From: Monodelphis domestica
Taxonomy: Eukaryota; Chordata; Mammalia; Didelphimorphia; Didelphidae
NCBI RefSeq assembly: GCF_027887165.1
Contig: NC_077228.1
Span: forward strand, 428,103,957-428,167,956
DNA length: 64,000 nt
Direction: 5' to 3'
Part shown: positions 36,711-49,240 of the stretch, piece after piece
Position numbering within the stretch: position 1 is the stretch's first letter
How the letters are laid out: each line of letters begins with the position of its first letter
Position numbers and translations under genes: made by a program
The notes under the pieces: generated by a model
What the model saw: the letters and a program-made list of their open reading frames with translations, nothing else
What the model was told of the DNA's origin: nothing
Databases searched by the model: none

Positions 36711-39530
36711 TGTAAGGGGGGAAAGGGGTTAATTTGAAAGGGTTGGACTTGATTATTGAAGAGTTTGGTCACCAGGAATTTAATGAATTCCAAAGAGATT
36801 TGATTTACAATTTATTTACAAAATGTAGAAAGAGTGAAACAAGAAATCAGAGAGAGGATTAGGTAGAAAGTCTAGCCTGAGTCCTAAGTAATTTATTTAT
36901 TTTTCTTTTTTTATTAATGTTCTTTTTTCCCAAAAACTTTATTTAGTCTATTTAGAACATTATTCCTTGGTTACAAGAATCATATTCTTTCCCTCCCTCC
37001 TCTTCCCCACCACTTCCCACTCACAATTCAACTGTGTTTTACATGTATCCTTGATCAGAACCTATTCCATGTTGTTGATGTTTGCATTAGGATGATCATT
37101 TAGAGTTTACATCTCCAATCATATCCCCCTTGACCCATGCAATCAAGCAGTTGTTTTTCTTCTGTGTTTCTGCACCCACAGTGTTTCCTCTGCATGTGGA
37201 TAGTGCTCTTTCTCTTAGATCTCTCCGAGTTGTTCAGGATCACTGCACTGCCACTAATGGAGAAGTCCATTACATTCGATTGTACCACAGTGTATCAGTC
37301 TCTGTGTACAAAGTTTTCCTGGTTCTGCTCCTCTCACTCTGCATCAATTCCTGGATGTTGTTCCAGTTCACAAGGAATTCCTCCAGTTTATTCTTCCTTT
37401 GAGCACAATAGTATTCCATCACCAACATATACCACAATTTGTTCAGCCATTCCCCAATTGAAGGGCATCCCCTCATTTTCCATTTTTTTTTTGCTACCAC
37501 AAAGAGCATAGCTATGAATATTCTTCTACAAGTCTTTCCCTTATTATCTCTTTGGACTATAAACCCAGCAGTGCTATGCTGGATCAAAGGGCAGACAGTT
37601 TTTTAGCACCCTTTGGGCATAGTTCCAAATTGCCCTCCAGAATGGTTGGATCCATTCACAATCACTCCACCAGAAGTGCATTAATGTTACAACTTTGCCA
37701 CATCCCCTCCAGCATTCATTACTTCCCTTTGTTGTCACGTTAGCCAATCTGCTAGATGTGAGGTGATACCTCAGAGTTGTTTTGATTTGCATCTCTCTGA
37801 TTATAAGAGTTTTACAATACTTTTTCATGTGCTTATTAATAGTTTTGATTTCTTTATCTGAAAATTGCCTATTCATGTCCCTTGCCCATTTGTCAGTTGG
37901 AGAATGGCTTGATTTTTTGTACAATTGATTTAGCTCTTTATAAATTTGAGTAATTAGACCTTTGTCAGTGGTTTTTGTTATGAAGATTTTTTCCCAAATT
38001 GTTGCTTCCCTTCTAATTTTGGTTGCATTGGTTTTGTTTGTAAAAAAAAAAAACTTTTTAATTTGATGTAATCAAAATTATTTATTTTACATTTTGTGAT
38101 TTTTTTTCTAATTCTTGCTTGGTCTTAAAATCTTTTCTTTCCCAAAGATCTGACACGTATAATATTCTATGCTCACCTAATTTATTTATAGTTTCCTTCT
38201 TTTTATTCAAGTCATTCACCAATTCTGAGTTTGTCTTGGCGTAGGGTGTGAGATGTTGACCTAAATCCAATCTTTCCTATACTGTCTTCCAATTTTCCCA
38301 GTAGTTTTTTTTTTTTATCAAATAGTGGATTTTGGTCCCAAAAGCTAAGATCTTTGGGCTTATCATAGACTGTCTTGCTGACATCACTTACCCTAAGTCT
38401 ATTCCACTGATCCTCCTTTCTGTCTCTTAGCCAGTACCAAATTGCTTTGATAACCACTGCTTTATAGTATAGTTTGAGATCTGGGACTGCAAGGCCACCT
38501 TCCTTTGCCTTTTTAAAATTCATTATTTCTTTCAAATGAACTTCGTTATGTTTTTTTCTAATTCAGTAAAAAAGGTTTTTGGTAGTTCAATGGGTATGGC
38601 ACTACTGAGCACTAAGTAATTTATCTCCATCCCCTGGCTCAAAAACTAGGCAGGGGAGTTTAGTCCTCAACCAGATATTCCTTAGCCCTTGTAGCCAAGA
38701 CCTGGAGAAGCCTCTTCAGAAAAACCTAGCAGTTAAAGGTTAGCTTTTCACTCACCATTTGTCAGTCCAGTCAGCAGATCCTTCTGCCCATATTCAACAG
38801 TCTCAACTCATGTAAAAATTTAATCTCTAATAAAAATATTATATTTTAAGAAATTTATTAATGATCATTAGAAATCAAGGAATAAAGAGAGTATAAAATA
38901 AAAACCATGTGTCCATGGTTGATCAGCCAGTTCAAACACTCACCTTACCACCACCAAGCTTAGACTGGAAGTAAAGAGGTGGGACCTTCCATGTCCCCGC
39001 CTAATATCCCCTATCTATAGAAAGTATGTAATGACAGGAAGTCAGTGGGCTCTTGGAAAGTGTAGTTCTTTTTTAAGGTAACGGATTATCAATTATACAC
39101 TCGAAAGCATGAAGAATTGAATACTCACGGGAAGTTCCACTCTAAGACTCCTGTCTCCACTTCCAAAAATGAAGAACTGAGTCTCACAGGAAGTAACAGC
39201 TCCTTTTAAAGACATTTTCTCTTGCATCACTTTCTGTGCATTCTCATAATTCCACATCTACTGATCACATTTGATGCTCTGTTTTAGGACTGCCCAGAAG
39301 GCAGTTAGTTGATTCTGATTCATTGCCCATTATTACACTAGAATCACAGACCTCCCCCTTCATGATTAAGTGGGATAGTTCCTCTTTTAGTGATTAGATC
39401 TAAAAATGGGCAGATCTTCATATTTAACTTTTAAATACCATGTTTACAGTTATGGGGATTAAATGTAAAAATAGACAAGGGTTACAATTTAATCTTCACA
39501 ATAAGGGAAGAGCTAAGTACCTTCATTGTT
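36711..39530 (-). mobile_element. Fossil LTR, split by an L1
   Basis: The left edge starts TGTAAGGGGGG just after a MIR. LTR sequence continues across the L1 (target duplication at 36884-36896 / 38612-38624). Around 38840-38900 there is a block ('tattttaagaaatttattaa', 'tgatcattagaaatcaagg') related to the LTR at 30200-30250, and 'ggaaagtgtagttctttttt' at 39056-39075 resembles its U3 end. The right limit is uncertain (39090-39530). Solo LTR, broken fossil; family related to the 25-30 kb element. Confidence 0.45.
36897..38611 (-). mobile_element. L1, 5'-truncated 1.7 kb copy
   Basis: Antisense L1 3' part: A-tail, 3'UTR and ORF2 C-terminal two-fifths. Minus-strand frames hold the same C-terminal blocks as the L1 at 24.2-24.8 kb (RIFIAMLFVVAKKKWKMRG, CPSIGEWLNKLW, DTLWYNRM; MNRQFSDKEIKTINKHMKK). 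A 13-bp target duplication ctaagtaatttat flanks it (36884-36896 and 38612-38624). High similarity to the 19.5 kb copy suggests a related, fairly young subfamily. Frameshifts break ORF2. Confidence 0.9.
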
Positions 39531-40419
39531 ACAATCAGGGGAGAATCAAATCCAATCTTCAAACCCTATTGGAGAATATAGAACAAAAATATAGTAATGA
39601 TGTATGTTTCAGATCCAATGGAAGATCAATAGAAAAAAGTTTTTGAATAAACAGGATTTTAAACAGGCAGGAAAAGGGGCACAGTCTATAGTTGGCCTTG
39701 CCCTTCACCAAGGTGCAGAAAATAAATACTTTGTTTCAGAGGAAGGAGTAATCCCTGGATTAAATTTGTCTATGTACTCTATCAGTTCCCTTCCAACTGA
39801 GATCTTGAGTCAATTTCATTTACACAGAATCTATGTGAGAGACATTTTTTTTTTAATGGGGAAGGGAGGAAATAAGATCATGCAGTTAAAAACTTCCCAC
39901 TGAATTCATTTTTATAAAAAACTTTTAAAGTTTACAAAATCCTTCCTCAAAAGGACCCTAAGAAGTTGATTAAGCAATCATAGGTTTTTTCCCACTACAG
40001 ATAAGGATCTGAGATTCAAAGAGTTTAAGAAACATACCTGAAGTCATAGTACTGGGATTTTAACCCAGACCTTCAGATTATCTAGCACACCTTCAGTTTT
40101 ACCTTTAAGCTCATTAATGTTCTTTTGAAGTCCTCGTTGTAACGTTCTAATTTATGGAACTTTTTACTACTTTCTATCTTTTAAAAGGATATGGATGTTT
40201 GTTTTTCTTCTGAACCTGACCTTTCAAAAATAGTCCTTAGGTTGATCTTCATAAAATAACTTGAATATTATAACATTCAAGAGCACTTTAAAAAGTACTT
40301 TTTCTGAACTTTAAAAATATCTTTGTCGTACTTTACTAGTTGAATCATTAGTCACATTTCTGGAACTGATTGATTTTTGTTTTAGTATTTCTTTTATATT
40401 CAAGATACATAGGCAAATA
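39531..40419. other. Unassigned, with one antisense MIR
   Basis: An antisense MIR is seen at about 39920-40110 ('cagataaggatctgagattc', 'agagtttaagaaacatacct', 'gaagtcatagtactgggatt', 'ttaacccagaccttcaga'). The frames at 39440-39646 and 39604-39903 match nothing I know. Confidence 0.5.
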
Positions 40420-41215
40420 AGAGCCATCCCCAATTGATAAATGAGCTAAGATAGGAACAGACAGTTTTTAGATGAAGAAATTAAAACTATGTGGAGGTAC
40501 ATGACCTATAAATGCTCTAAACTCACTACTAATTAGGGAAATACAAAACAAAGCAATTGTAATATAGCATCTCCCACTCATCAGATTGATTTATGGGCAA
40601 AATGATAAATGTTAGAGGGAATGTGGAAAAGAAGGATACTCATACACTGTTGGTGGAATTGTGAACTGATCCAACAGATTTGAAGGACAATTTGGAATTA
40701 CACCCAGAAAGCTATTAAACTACATATATCCTTAGACCCAACAATGCAATTGCTGAGTTTGTTTCACAAGATGATCGGGGAAAAGGAAATGAACTTATAT
40801 GTTCCAAAATATTGCAGTTCTCTTTGTGGTGGCAAAGAACTGGAAATCAAGGGGATGTCCATCAATTCTAGAATGTCTAAACAAATTGTGGTATATTTTT
40901 GTAATGAAATATTACTGCACCATAAGAAGTGATAGTCAATTTTTTTTAAAAACTTGGAAAGAACTACTTGAGAGAATGAAGAATGAAATAAATAGAACCA
41001 AGAGACTATTATGTACAGTTATAGATTTAAAATTGGAAGAATAACTTGTGAATAATCACTTCCAGAGAATGAACTGAGAAGTGGAAACTCAAAAGACATA
41101 ATCTATTTGTCCACATAATGCCTTCTATGGGGTGGGGAAATGAGGTAAGGGCTGAATAAAAAAACAAATATAAATATAAAATTTTAAGATATTAAAATAA
41201 TATTTAAAAACCTTT
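40420..41215 (+). mobile_element. Old L1 3' end (copy A)
   Basis: Sense L1 ORF2 tail: 'acactgttggtggaattgtg', 'aactgatccaac', then LFVVAKNWKSRGCPSILECLN at 40826-40888 and EYYC-like residues. 3'UTR words follow, then an A-rich end at about 41160-41215. Confidence 0.75.
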
Positions 41216-41244
41216 AAACAAATAACAGAAAAATTGACAAAAAT

Positions 41245-41900
41245 AAATTGTTGTAAAAAGAATTTCAGATGATCAACAACAACATGAAAGAATGCTCCAA
41301 ATCACCAATAAGAGAGATAAATCAAAACAACTTTTAAGTCTCATCTCACACCCAGAAAATTGGAAAACATGATATAAAAATGGGAATAGCCAATATTAAA
41401 AGGTTTGTGGGAAAACTAGCACAATAATGTATTGCAGATGGAGTTGTGAATTGGTCCCACCATTTTGGAAAACAATTTGGAATTATACTAAAATGACTGA
41501 AATGTCTTTACCCTGTGAACCAAAGCCTCTAATATATGTTAGACATATACCCCCAAGGATGTCAATGATGAAAAGAAAGGTCTCATATATACCAACATAG
41601 GAAACAGATGATTATCAATTGAGGAATGGCTAAAAATGTGTATGGCTGAATGAAATAGAATATTATGTGCTACAAGAAATGCGTGAACATGAGGAATATA
41701 GAAAAGCAAGATAGGACTCCTGTGAAGCCATGCAAATTGAAGTAAGCAGAACTGAGAAATGAACATTTACCATGATGACACAATGTAAATACAAAGAACA
41801 ACAACAAAATGATCGAAACTAAATGTTGCAAAGTAACAACCAAAGTTTTCCCCAAAGAAGAAATGAAACTGTTTTTCCTCCAGTTTCTTTGCAGAATATT
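41245..41900 (+). mobile_element. Old L1 3' end (copy B)
   Basis: A second start of the same ORF2 region: 'atgctccaaatcaccaataa', 'gagagataaatcaaaacaac', 'gcagatggagttgtgaattg', 'caatttggaattatac', 'ttgaggaatggctaaaaatg', 'gaagtaagcagaactgagaa'. It is more diverged than copy A and directly follows its tail. Confidence 0.7.
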
Positions 41901-42484
41901 GTATGCAATATATATATAAATATAGATATATATTTTTCTACAAGTTGGGTAGTTTTGCTGAACCATTTCCCCCTTCTTTTTGTTTTATTTCATTAAATTT
42001 GTTACAAGAACTAGCTCTCTATGAGGGAGTGTAGAAAGTGCACAAAGGAAATAGAGGCAATATAAAAACAAATGATGTCAATACAATTTTGTTTTTAAGC
42101 TAAAATTTTTTGTTGCTCTGCATAATTGAACACCAGTTCATGGTTGAATCATTAGGATCATGGTTCTAATAAGAAGTTATAAATCTTAGCTGTTTTTTTT
42201 CAGTTATCTTTCCTATTCAAATATTCTCCATTAGATCCTAATTTCTATGAATCTAATTATATATCAACATAATTGCTTTCAATCAATAAACAAGCATTTA
42301 TTGAGAACCTACCACTGTGCTATAGTAGGAAACAGAATGGTATATAGCAGTCCATGTTTTCTGCCCTAAAGGAACTCCAGAGTAGTTGGGGAAGAGAAGA
42401 CTAGCATGGGAGAAACAATTTGATACTCTTACAAAATAGTACAGGAGTAAAAGCTGACTTGAATGGCATTAACTGTACGTAGTG
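41901..42484. other. Unassigned, with an antisense L2 tail
   Basis: At about 42278-42440 'tcaataaacaagcatttatt', 'gagaacctaccactgtgcta' is an antisense L2-type end; the rest is unassigned. Confidence 0.5.
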
Positions 42485-42638
42485 TAGTAGTATAAAGTGT
42501 GACAAGGAAATCACTTTAAAAGACTGATATATATTAATTTAAGGTCCCCAAGGAATTCAGCTATGTAATTCCTAAATGAAAACTCAAGTCAGCAGTCAAC
42601 CTTTTATGGAGTTTAATTACAAACAGGAGGAAGAAAGG

Positions 42639-42640
<2 letters not shown>

Positions 42641-42683
<43 letters not shown>
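42641..42683. repeat. (GA)n microsatellite
   Basis: About 21 GA units inside the fossil LTR. Confidence 0.95.
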
Positions 42684-42687
<4 letters not shown>

Positions 42688-43031
42688 GGAGAGAAGGGAA
42701 TAGGGCTTAAATACCCCCTCTGTTTAGATAGCTGAGGCAAAGAAAAGAGATCAGTCCCTATCACTCACGTGACCAAAATGGAGAAATAGTCTCAGGGGCC
42801 TCCACCTCCAGCTTCCTTCAGAGCAAGCTTCTCAGAGCACCTCTCTAACCAACCACCTCTAGTCCTCAGACTCCGCTATCTTTAAGGAAACCATCCAAGT
42901 TCCCTCCCCTCAGTTCTCACATCTACCAATCACTGTCCATGTCTTCCCTGTGCCAATGGTGGCTCTAGCTTAACCCAGGACCGCCCAGAGGTCTGTGGCT
43001 TTGCACATGTCTGTTGAAGGTCATATTCTCA

Positions 43032-43206
43032 AATAATTAAATCTTGATCCTTTGCTACAGCCCTTCCTAAATCCTGTTACCCTGAGTAGGGTGGAGATTG
43101 GAATAATTAAATTTTGATCTATGCTGCAGCCCTTCCTAAATCCTGCTACCCTGAGTAGGATGGAGATTGGAATAATTAAATTTTGATCTATGCTGCAGCC
43201 CTTTCC
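43032..43206. repeat. 70-bp tandem repeat, 2.5 copies
   Basis: Units start 'aataattaaat' at 43032, 43102 and 43171 (70, 69 and a partial of about 36 bases) and share 'ctacagcccttcctaaatcc' and 'accctgagtagg'. Units 1 and 2 differ at only a few sites. Confidence 0.9.
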
Positions 43207-43309
43207 ATTGTTCAGCAAAAGGTTTCTGTCCTAAAGTAATCTTAAGAAGGGAGGAGGAGGAACCTCCCTTGCCAATGGGGTTCACATTCCAATGGTGAAA
43301 TTTCCAACA

Positions 43310-44869
43310 TTCACAAGTCTAAGAAATTTTAAGGTTTACAAAAGGAAAGGGCAATTTTGGAATTAGAGGAAAATCAGAAGAGTTCATGGAAGAGCAAAGA
43401 TTTGAATGGCCTCTTAAACCTAAATATAGGATTTGGATAGGCAAATTAGAAAGAGGATTCTTGGAGTGAGCAATACTCCAAAAAAAGACAGAAAGCAACA
43501 CCAAAAGTGGTGTTAGATTAGTGTGTAAAACTGGTTTGACTCAAGTGGTAAGCTAAGTATAATGTCTGGGAACCAAGGTATCAGAAAATGAAGTGGGTAG
43601 TATAAAGTAAGATTGAAGACTATGATAAGCACACACATGCACACACATATACACACATATCTAAATCCAGATTTAGTTTTGTCTATGGGGAACAAACTTT
43701 CCAATGGCATTTGTTAGTAGATTTGAATCAGAATGTGATAGTCCTGTGTCTTTCTAGTGACAAGGAAGATGGGAATGACTCAGAAGATAATGTCTAGGAA
43801 ATCCCTGCTGCTTGTTTCCTAAAGATCCATCACTCCTTAACCTCCCTGTGCCAATACTTAAGGCAATTTGTACCACAGGATACAAAACTTTCCCAAACAC
43901 TCATCTAAAACTAGGTAATACAAAACACCTTGCCAATACTACCCAGAGACACAAACTCCATAGCAATATTGTTTGACCACAAAGTGGTCTCACCTTGATC
44001 TCCTTTCCCTTCCTTGAGCAACTTGCTCCTTTACAGTGGGATAATGGGTCAGCATTTAACAATAGCTAAAACATCAGCTTCTAGCTTGTGTCTGAGGGGT
44101 GCAGATAGGCCCATAATAGAAGAGAGATATTAAGACCTTCATGGAAGACATTCGCACTAACTATTGCCTTTCTGTCCCCACAGCTCCATTACCCTGGTTT
44201 TCTGATAATGGTAACATCATATCAGAAGAAATTTTTCTTTCATATAGTTATGGCTTATAATTACATAATACTGCTCATTTGATAATACTTCAGGATGTAC
44301 AAAATTTGTATCAACCTGAACATGCCAAACATTTTAACTTTAATCCACTAGAAAAGTCATTTGATATAGTTTTCTATGTGTTATATGCATGAAATATAGA
44401 TATAAAGCAAAGATATTAATTTTTTAAAAAACCCAATGTGCTAGAATTTCTAAATGTAAATGATGACCACTGTCTCCTTCAAACCTTGGAAGGTTATGCA
44501 CTCATTCCAATGCTATTATAATTACCCAGACTTTCTATGGAACTCACCAGAACCTGAGGCATTCTTTTGGATTTCCTTAGTAGTGTCAAATCTTTGCGTT
44601 TTGAGGGTGGATTTGATTATTTTTGTCCCTGTTTTATTTCCCATGATAGATTACAAAAACCTCACATAGGGCATCACAGTTCTTTGCATAAAACAGACAC
44701 CTAATAAGTATTTAGTTGAATTATTACATTCTGTTTTATTTATTTAATTGAAATAATTCAAAATAGCAAAAATAATTACTTGGAACCAAGGCCTTTTTTG
44801 AGTGGGAGGGCGCCTTATATGCCCAATGAATTCCTACAAAGATGCTATACTACCATCTATCTTATTAAC
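43310..44869. other. Mostly unassigned intergenic DNA
   Basis: A CA-rich microsatellite lies at about 43629-43660 and an L2-type tail at about 44660-44730. No gene is recognised. Confidence 0.45.
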
Positions 44870-45450
44870 TTTAATCATTGAATCTCAGAGTTTCAAATAA
44901 TAGTATCCCTAGAGTGTGTTGGCATGCTTGGAATAAATTGACTATAAATCTATGATTGGGAAGGAGTTAAGCTGTTGTCTATTCAAATTCATATCTAAAC
45001 CAGTATCTTCTTTACACTATACCCAGCAAAAGACTCTTTTGTATTTGCTTGATGATTTCCAGTGATGGTAGAATCTATCACCTCTTGACACAAACCCATT
45101 CTACTGTGGGATAACTAATTGTTCAGAAGGTCTTTCTTATATCAAGCCTAAATTTTTATATTTGTAGCTTCTACCCATTGCATTTGCCTTCTGAGACCCC
45201 CCCCAAAAAAGAATATAATCTCTCTTCCACAAGGCAGCCATTCAAAAATAATTGAAGATACTGGAATTATGTCCCTCCAAGTCTTTTCTTTTACTGGGCA
45301 AATATCTCCAGTTCCTTTAACACAATTTCATATGACATGAGCTCAAGGTCTTTCCCCATCTTTTTTGCCATTTTCTTGAGGATCTCAAGTTTTTTCAACT
45401 ACTTTCCTAAAATGTGGTGTCCAGAATATAATAGGACAATTACTTAGGGC
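44870..45450 (-). mobile_element. L3/CR1 LINE 3' region
   Basis: Antisense CR1/L3 order: 'tgaatctcagagtttcaaa', 'gatgatttccagtgatggta', 'cccattctactgtgggataa', 'gttcagaaggtctttcttat', 'agcttctacccattgcattt', 'tctctcttccacaaggcagc', 'aaatgtggtgtccagaatat'. An old copy. Confidence 0.75.
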
Positions 45451-45879
45451 CAAAGTTTGAAATTCCATACTCCCTACCCAAGTGTCAAAAATCATGTGTT
45501 GTTTATGCCCTCAGTTGAGATTGGTGTGGGGTGAAAACTTCCTTGTATGTAGAAGAGGTGATCTTGGTAATCAGGCATGAGGTCAGTCCTGGTGAGGTCA
45601 CTAACCAGTGTTGTGCTTGATCTGGTCTCACTGACTCTTGAAAGCTGGTTCTTAAATATTCATTATGAGCATTTATATCCCAGAAGTTATAAAACACTAC
45701 AAATTAGAGCTTGATTTATTGTTTTGTTGAATCTCTATACTTGAGAAAGAGATGCAGCTATAATCATTGTTAATCACTTTATCCCCCTCAATACTCTCTT
45801 CTCTCCTGTATTTCTTTACCACTTCTTTTCAGTCTTCTTCACTGAATTCTCATACATATCATTCCTTCTAACTACAGAG
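45451..45879. other. Unassigned intergenic DNA
   Basis: No recognised repeat or gene. Confidence 0.5.
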
Positions 45880-46805
45880 GCCCTCAAGATTCTGTCCTGG
45901 GTTCTCTTCTTTTCACCTTCTGTACTTCACTTTGCTTCACAAATGTAGAAGAAAAGGAAGAACAAGACCTTGTCTGCTCCCATGGATTGAATTATCATCT
46001 CTCTGCTGACAATTCTCATATCTACTCCTCCTGCCCTTATCTTGCTTCTCCAACTGCCTTTCAGGCATCTCAAACTGAATGTCTTAAACTGGATATCTTT
46101 AACTCAACATGTCCAAATGGAGCTCATTGACTTTCTCACAAATCAGCTGTTACTATAGAGGCCATCTTCCCAGCCCCTTAGACTTGAAACCTAGAAATCA
46201 TCTTGAATTCTTCATTGCCTCTTACCTCCTATATCCAAGGACTTTTGCCTATTGATTTCACCTTTGCAAGAGGTCTTGAATTTGCCCTACTTCTCTCTTC
46301 TGACACTGCCACCACTCTGGTGAAGATGCTTATCAAGCCATATTTTGGCTATGGCAGTGACCTGCTAATGAGTCTACCCAACTTGTCTCTTCTCCTCCCA
46401 ATCCATCCCTCCCTTCAGCCACCAAAATTATTTCCTAAAGAGCAGGTCTGACCACATCACCAAAACAGATTATATACATATATACACACATATTACATAT
46501 GCCATATATACTATTAATGTTATAATATAGTATATGAATGAAAATATTTCCAAAGATATTATTACAAAACATTGCTAATTGTGACAATTACTGTCATTGC
46601 ATATTTTGCATGAGTAGAGAAGAAAAAGAAAAAAAATAGAAGCAAGATGAACCAGATTTATCTTGTAGGGTGTCTCCAACTTCCTATTTCATTGTTCTCC
46701 AATCATTTCATAGATATTGATCTTATTACCTTAAGTAGACAGTAAGCTACTTGAGGGCCAAGACCATATTGTATGCTTTTTTCACTTTCTCCCACAGAAC
46801 AGAGC
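45880..46805 (+). mobile_element. L2 LINE, 3' part
   Basis: L2 words in order: 'gaggccctcaagattctgtc', 'ctgggttctcttcttttcac', 'tttcaggcatctcaaactga', 'actcaacatgtccaaatgga', 'gagcaggtctgaccacatca'. A diverged AT-rich gap follows (46465-46730) and then a tail 'gtaagctacttgagggccaa'. Confidence 0.7.
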
Positions 46806-46824
46806 AATAGGAATGCAACCAAAA

Positions 46825-47025
46825 ATGATCTCAGTGCCACTCAGAAGTGTAGACACCATAATTATCCTATAGTTACATTGATTTTGCAGTCAAATGACCT
46901 GAACATGTATCCTGTCTCAACTACTATGTTTATGACATTGGACAGTCATTTCACTTAAATGAGGAGACTGGACTAGATGACCTTTGAAGAAATTTCTAGT
47001 GCTAAATAAAAACCCTGTGATACAG
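46825..47025 (+). repeat. MIR-like SINE
   Basis: 'tttgcagtcaaatgacctga', 'acattggacagtcatttcac', then 'ggagactggactagatgacc' in sense order. Confidence 0.55.
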
Positions 47026-47159
47026 TCATAATGGCTATTGGATATTACACATGGAATCATGAGAAAAGCTTATTTGAGGAAAGACTATAGGAAGGGTTTA
47101 ACTGATACAAGTTGGAGCGGAAATAGATTTTTGACACTCCCAACTGCTGAGTTTTATAA

Positions 47160-47345
47160 AAATAGCATTTATTTAACATTTTACATTTTTACAAAGCATT
47201 TTTACATGGTATCTTATAGAATGATTATAACAGCTGTGTCAAATAGGTATAACAAGTCTCTCTGTCCCAAATTTATAGTTGAAGAAACTGCAGATGATGT
47301 CACACAGTTATAAGTGAGCAGGTCAGGCCTTTAGTCTATTGCTTT
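47160..47345 (-). repeat. MIR/CORE-SINE copy
   Basis: Antisense: 'agcatttatttaacatttta', 'caaagcatttttacatggta', 'ttgaagaaactgcagatgat', 'gtcacacagttataagtgag'. Confidence 0.6.
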
Positions 47346-48734
47346 TTTTATTCTACTTTTGTCTTTACTAATCTTTCCAACCATGGAAGATAATAGGGCC
47401 CTGATAGCCATTGCACAGCCCTGGAAAATCTGGTGCTGGAATGCAATCTGAGAAAAGAAAATATTTTAAATGGAATATTATACGGATTAACCTATTTCTT
47501 AATCCAACTTATGTAATTACTGACTTTCTAACTGGCTACTTTGCAATAGTATCCTAATATTTTCCATATATGTTACAACATATGATACACAGAAGGTGTC
47601 ATGTTAGTTGAGATTAGAAGGAAGCCTTAAAATCACATCCTCAAGCAATTTTCACTACCCAGCCCAATGGCTCTGGAGTTGAATGTTTAACCCATCTCAA
47701 TTCCCTTTCCCTAAAACCCTTGTCAGTTAGAAATATTAAGCTAGTGCTTTCATCATTCTAAATGTCATTGCTTTGTATTATTACTTATGACAGAAGTTGA
47801 AACTGATGCAGCACCCACATTCTTTCCTCTTCAACTCTCCTAGCAACTAATGACGCCATTAGTCTCTGATGGGCATGCCATATACCTCCTCCATCTGCTG
47901 ACAGAAAAAATTGCCCAGGCTTTGCAAAGCACTTTTGAAGAGAAGCAAAAAGCTGTCTTACAAAGAGAGACTAACAGCTATTGCATCCCAGAGAATAATT
48001 TGGAATGAGAGCCTCAACACCTTTAACACTAAGTCAAAATTTGCCATTGAAAATACAATCTGGATTTTGAGTCTTTTCAATGGAAAATGGGGCTACTTAT
48101 GTAGCTTCTCTCTTACCTCTCTTCCTACCTCTTTTGCTTTCTTTCCTCAGCAATACATATTTAGTTTATGTTAATTTGTCTGGGTCTTTGTCTCATAAGG
48201 ACAGGAAATGTGGATTGGGACAATGAAAAATCCTCTACCCTACATATAGAAGGAAAAGAGGATGGGGAAAATGCCACAAAAATTATTGTATTAGACAGAG
48301 GCTATTATACAACAAAGTGTTTCTGCCTCAACGAAACTCTCTGATTTTGTTTCTTATTGACTTCCTACAACTCCTCTAGCTCTCCAGAATCAAAATATTT
48401 ATCTAGATTCCCTTTCATATATCTTAGTCTAGCCTCCTAGACTGAATATCTCTGTGATGTTATTTGACATTGTTACTGGATTTGATTTCTACTTTTAAAT
48501 CCTGGTTTGGATCATCTTCATTATCTCGATTGTGTTCCCTTACACACTCAAGGGATTTCAGATTTGGAAAGGATTTCAGAGCTAATCTTATACAATCCAT
48601 ACCCAAATGTGAATATCATACAAAAAATCTCCCCCATTTAGTCGTTATTGACTCACTATTCTAATAGGCTTTCAGTGAGGGGAAATGCATTACCTTCCCA
48701 TACACTCTTGGACATCTTTAATCTTTAATTGCTT
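47346..48734. other. Unassigned intergenic DNA
   Basis: No repeat family, RNA gene or convincing frame is seen; a frame of 87 residues at 47911-48174 has no motif I know. Confidence 0.5.
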
Positions 48735-48889
48735 GAAGTCTATAAACATGAATGGCAAAAAATTGCAACTTTATTTTACTAACACTAATTGAATTTGGAC
48801 ATTTCCCTCAAGTATTTAAAAACATTGACAAGGGGTCTATAGACTTCCCCTGGACCATGGCACTAAAATGTTTAAGAACCTCTATTATT
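48735..48889 (-). mobile_element. Partial hAT-type MITE
   Basis: Antisense relative of the element at 31094: 'caaggggtctatagacttcc', 'cctggaccatggcactaaaa', 'tgtttaagaacctct'. Only one terminal repeat is clear. Confidence 0.5.
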
Positions 48890-48949
48890 GTTAATGAAAT
48901 CTCTTAATAATCCTATTCATTAATGATATTCAACTGATCATATCAAACA

Positions 48950-49130
48950 CCAGAAAATGACTGGGTCTATTAGCCTTCAAGGCAAGACAAGCTGTATTTA
49001 AATCTTCCCTCTGAAACTTGCTGTGTGTGACCCTGGACAAAGTAATTAACTTCTCTGAGCTTCTTTTGCTCATATGTAAAAAGAGATTAATGATAACACT
49101 CATATGTAAAGTGAGATAATGATAAGGGAA
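48950..49130 (+). repeat. MIR copy
   Basis: 'tgtgtgtgaccctggacaaa', 'gtaattaacttctctgagct', 'catatgtaaaaagagattaa' in sense order, with a short internal duplication ('aacactcatatgtaaagtga'). Confidence 0.65.
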
Positions 49131-49144
49131 GTCCTGAGAAATAA

Positions 49145-49240
49145 ATGAGATCACATATATATGTATATATGTGTATCCACATATATACATATATATGTGT
49201 ATCCACAAAATATATATTATATATACATATATAAAGTTAT
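49145..49240. repeat. AT-rich near-palindromic stretch
   Basis: Two repeats of 'atatatgtgtatccaca' with TATA-type alternations; may extrude a hairpin. Confidence 0.6.

Larger units (their letters stand above)
42485..43309 (-). mobile_element. Fossil solo LTR with internal tandem repeat
   Basis: On the minus strand it starts TGTTGGAAATTTCACC at 43309, a good LTR terminus. U3 holds a 70-bp tandem repeat (43032-43206) and R a CATAAA-type signal near 42605. Its U5 side shares the 'ggaattc..gtaattcc' type block with the LTR at 36.7 kb. The left limit is approximate. No internal region is attached: a solo LTR, decayed. Confidence 0.5.

Noticed and set aside
42561-42764. Serine/leucine-rich small protein
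   Set aside because: It is simply the (GA)n microsatellite read on the minus strand.
43021-43218. Repeat protein with 23-residue units
   Set aside because: The apparent repeats come from the 70-bp DNA repeat of a fossil LTR; the unit is not a multiple of three throughout.
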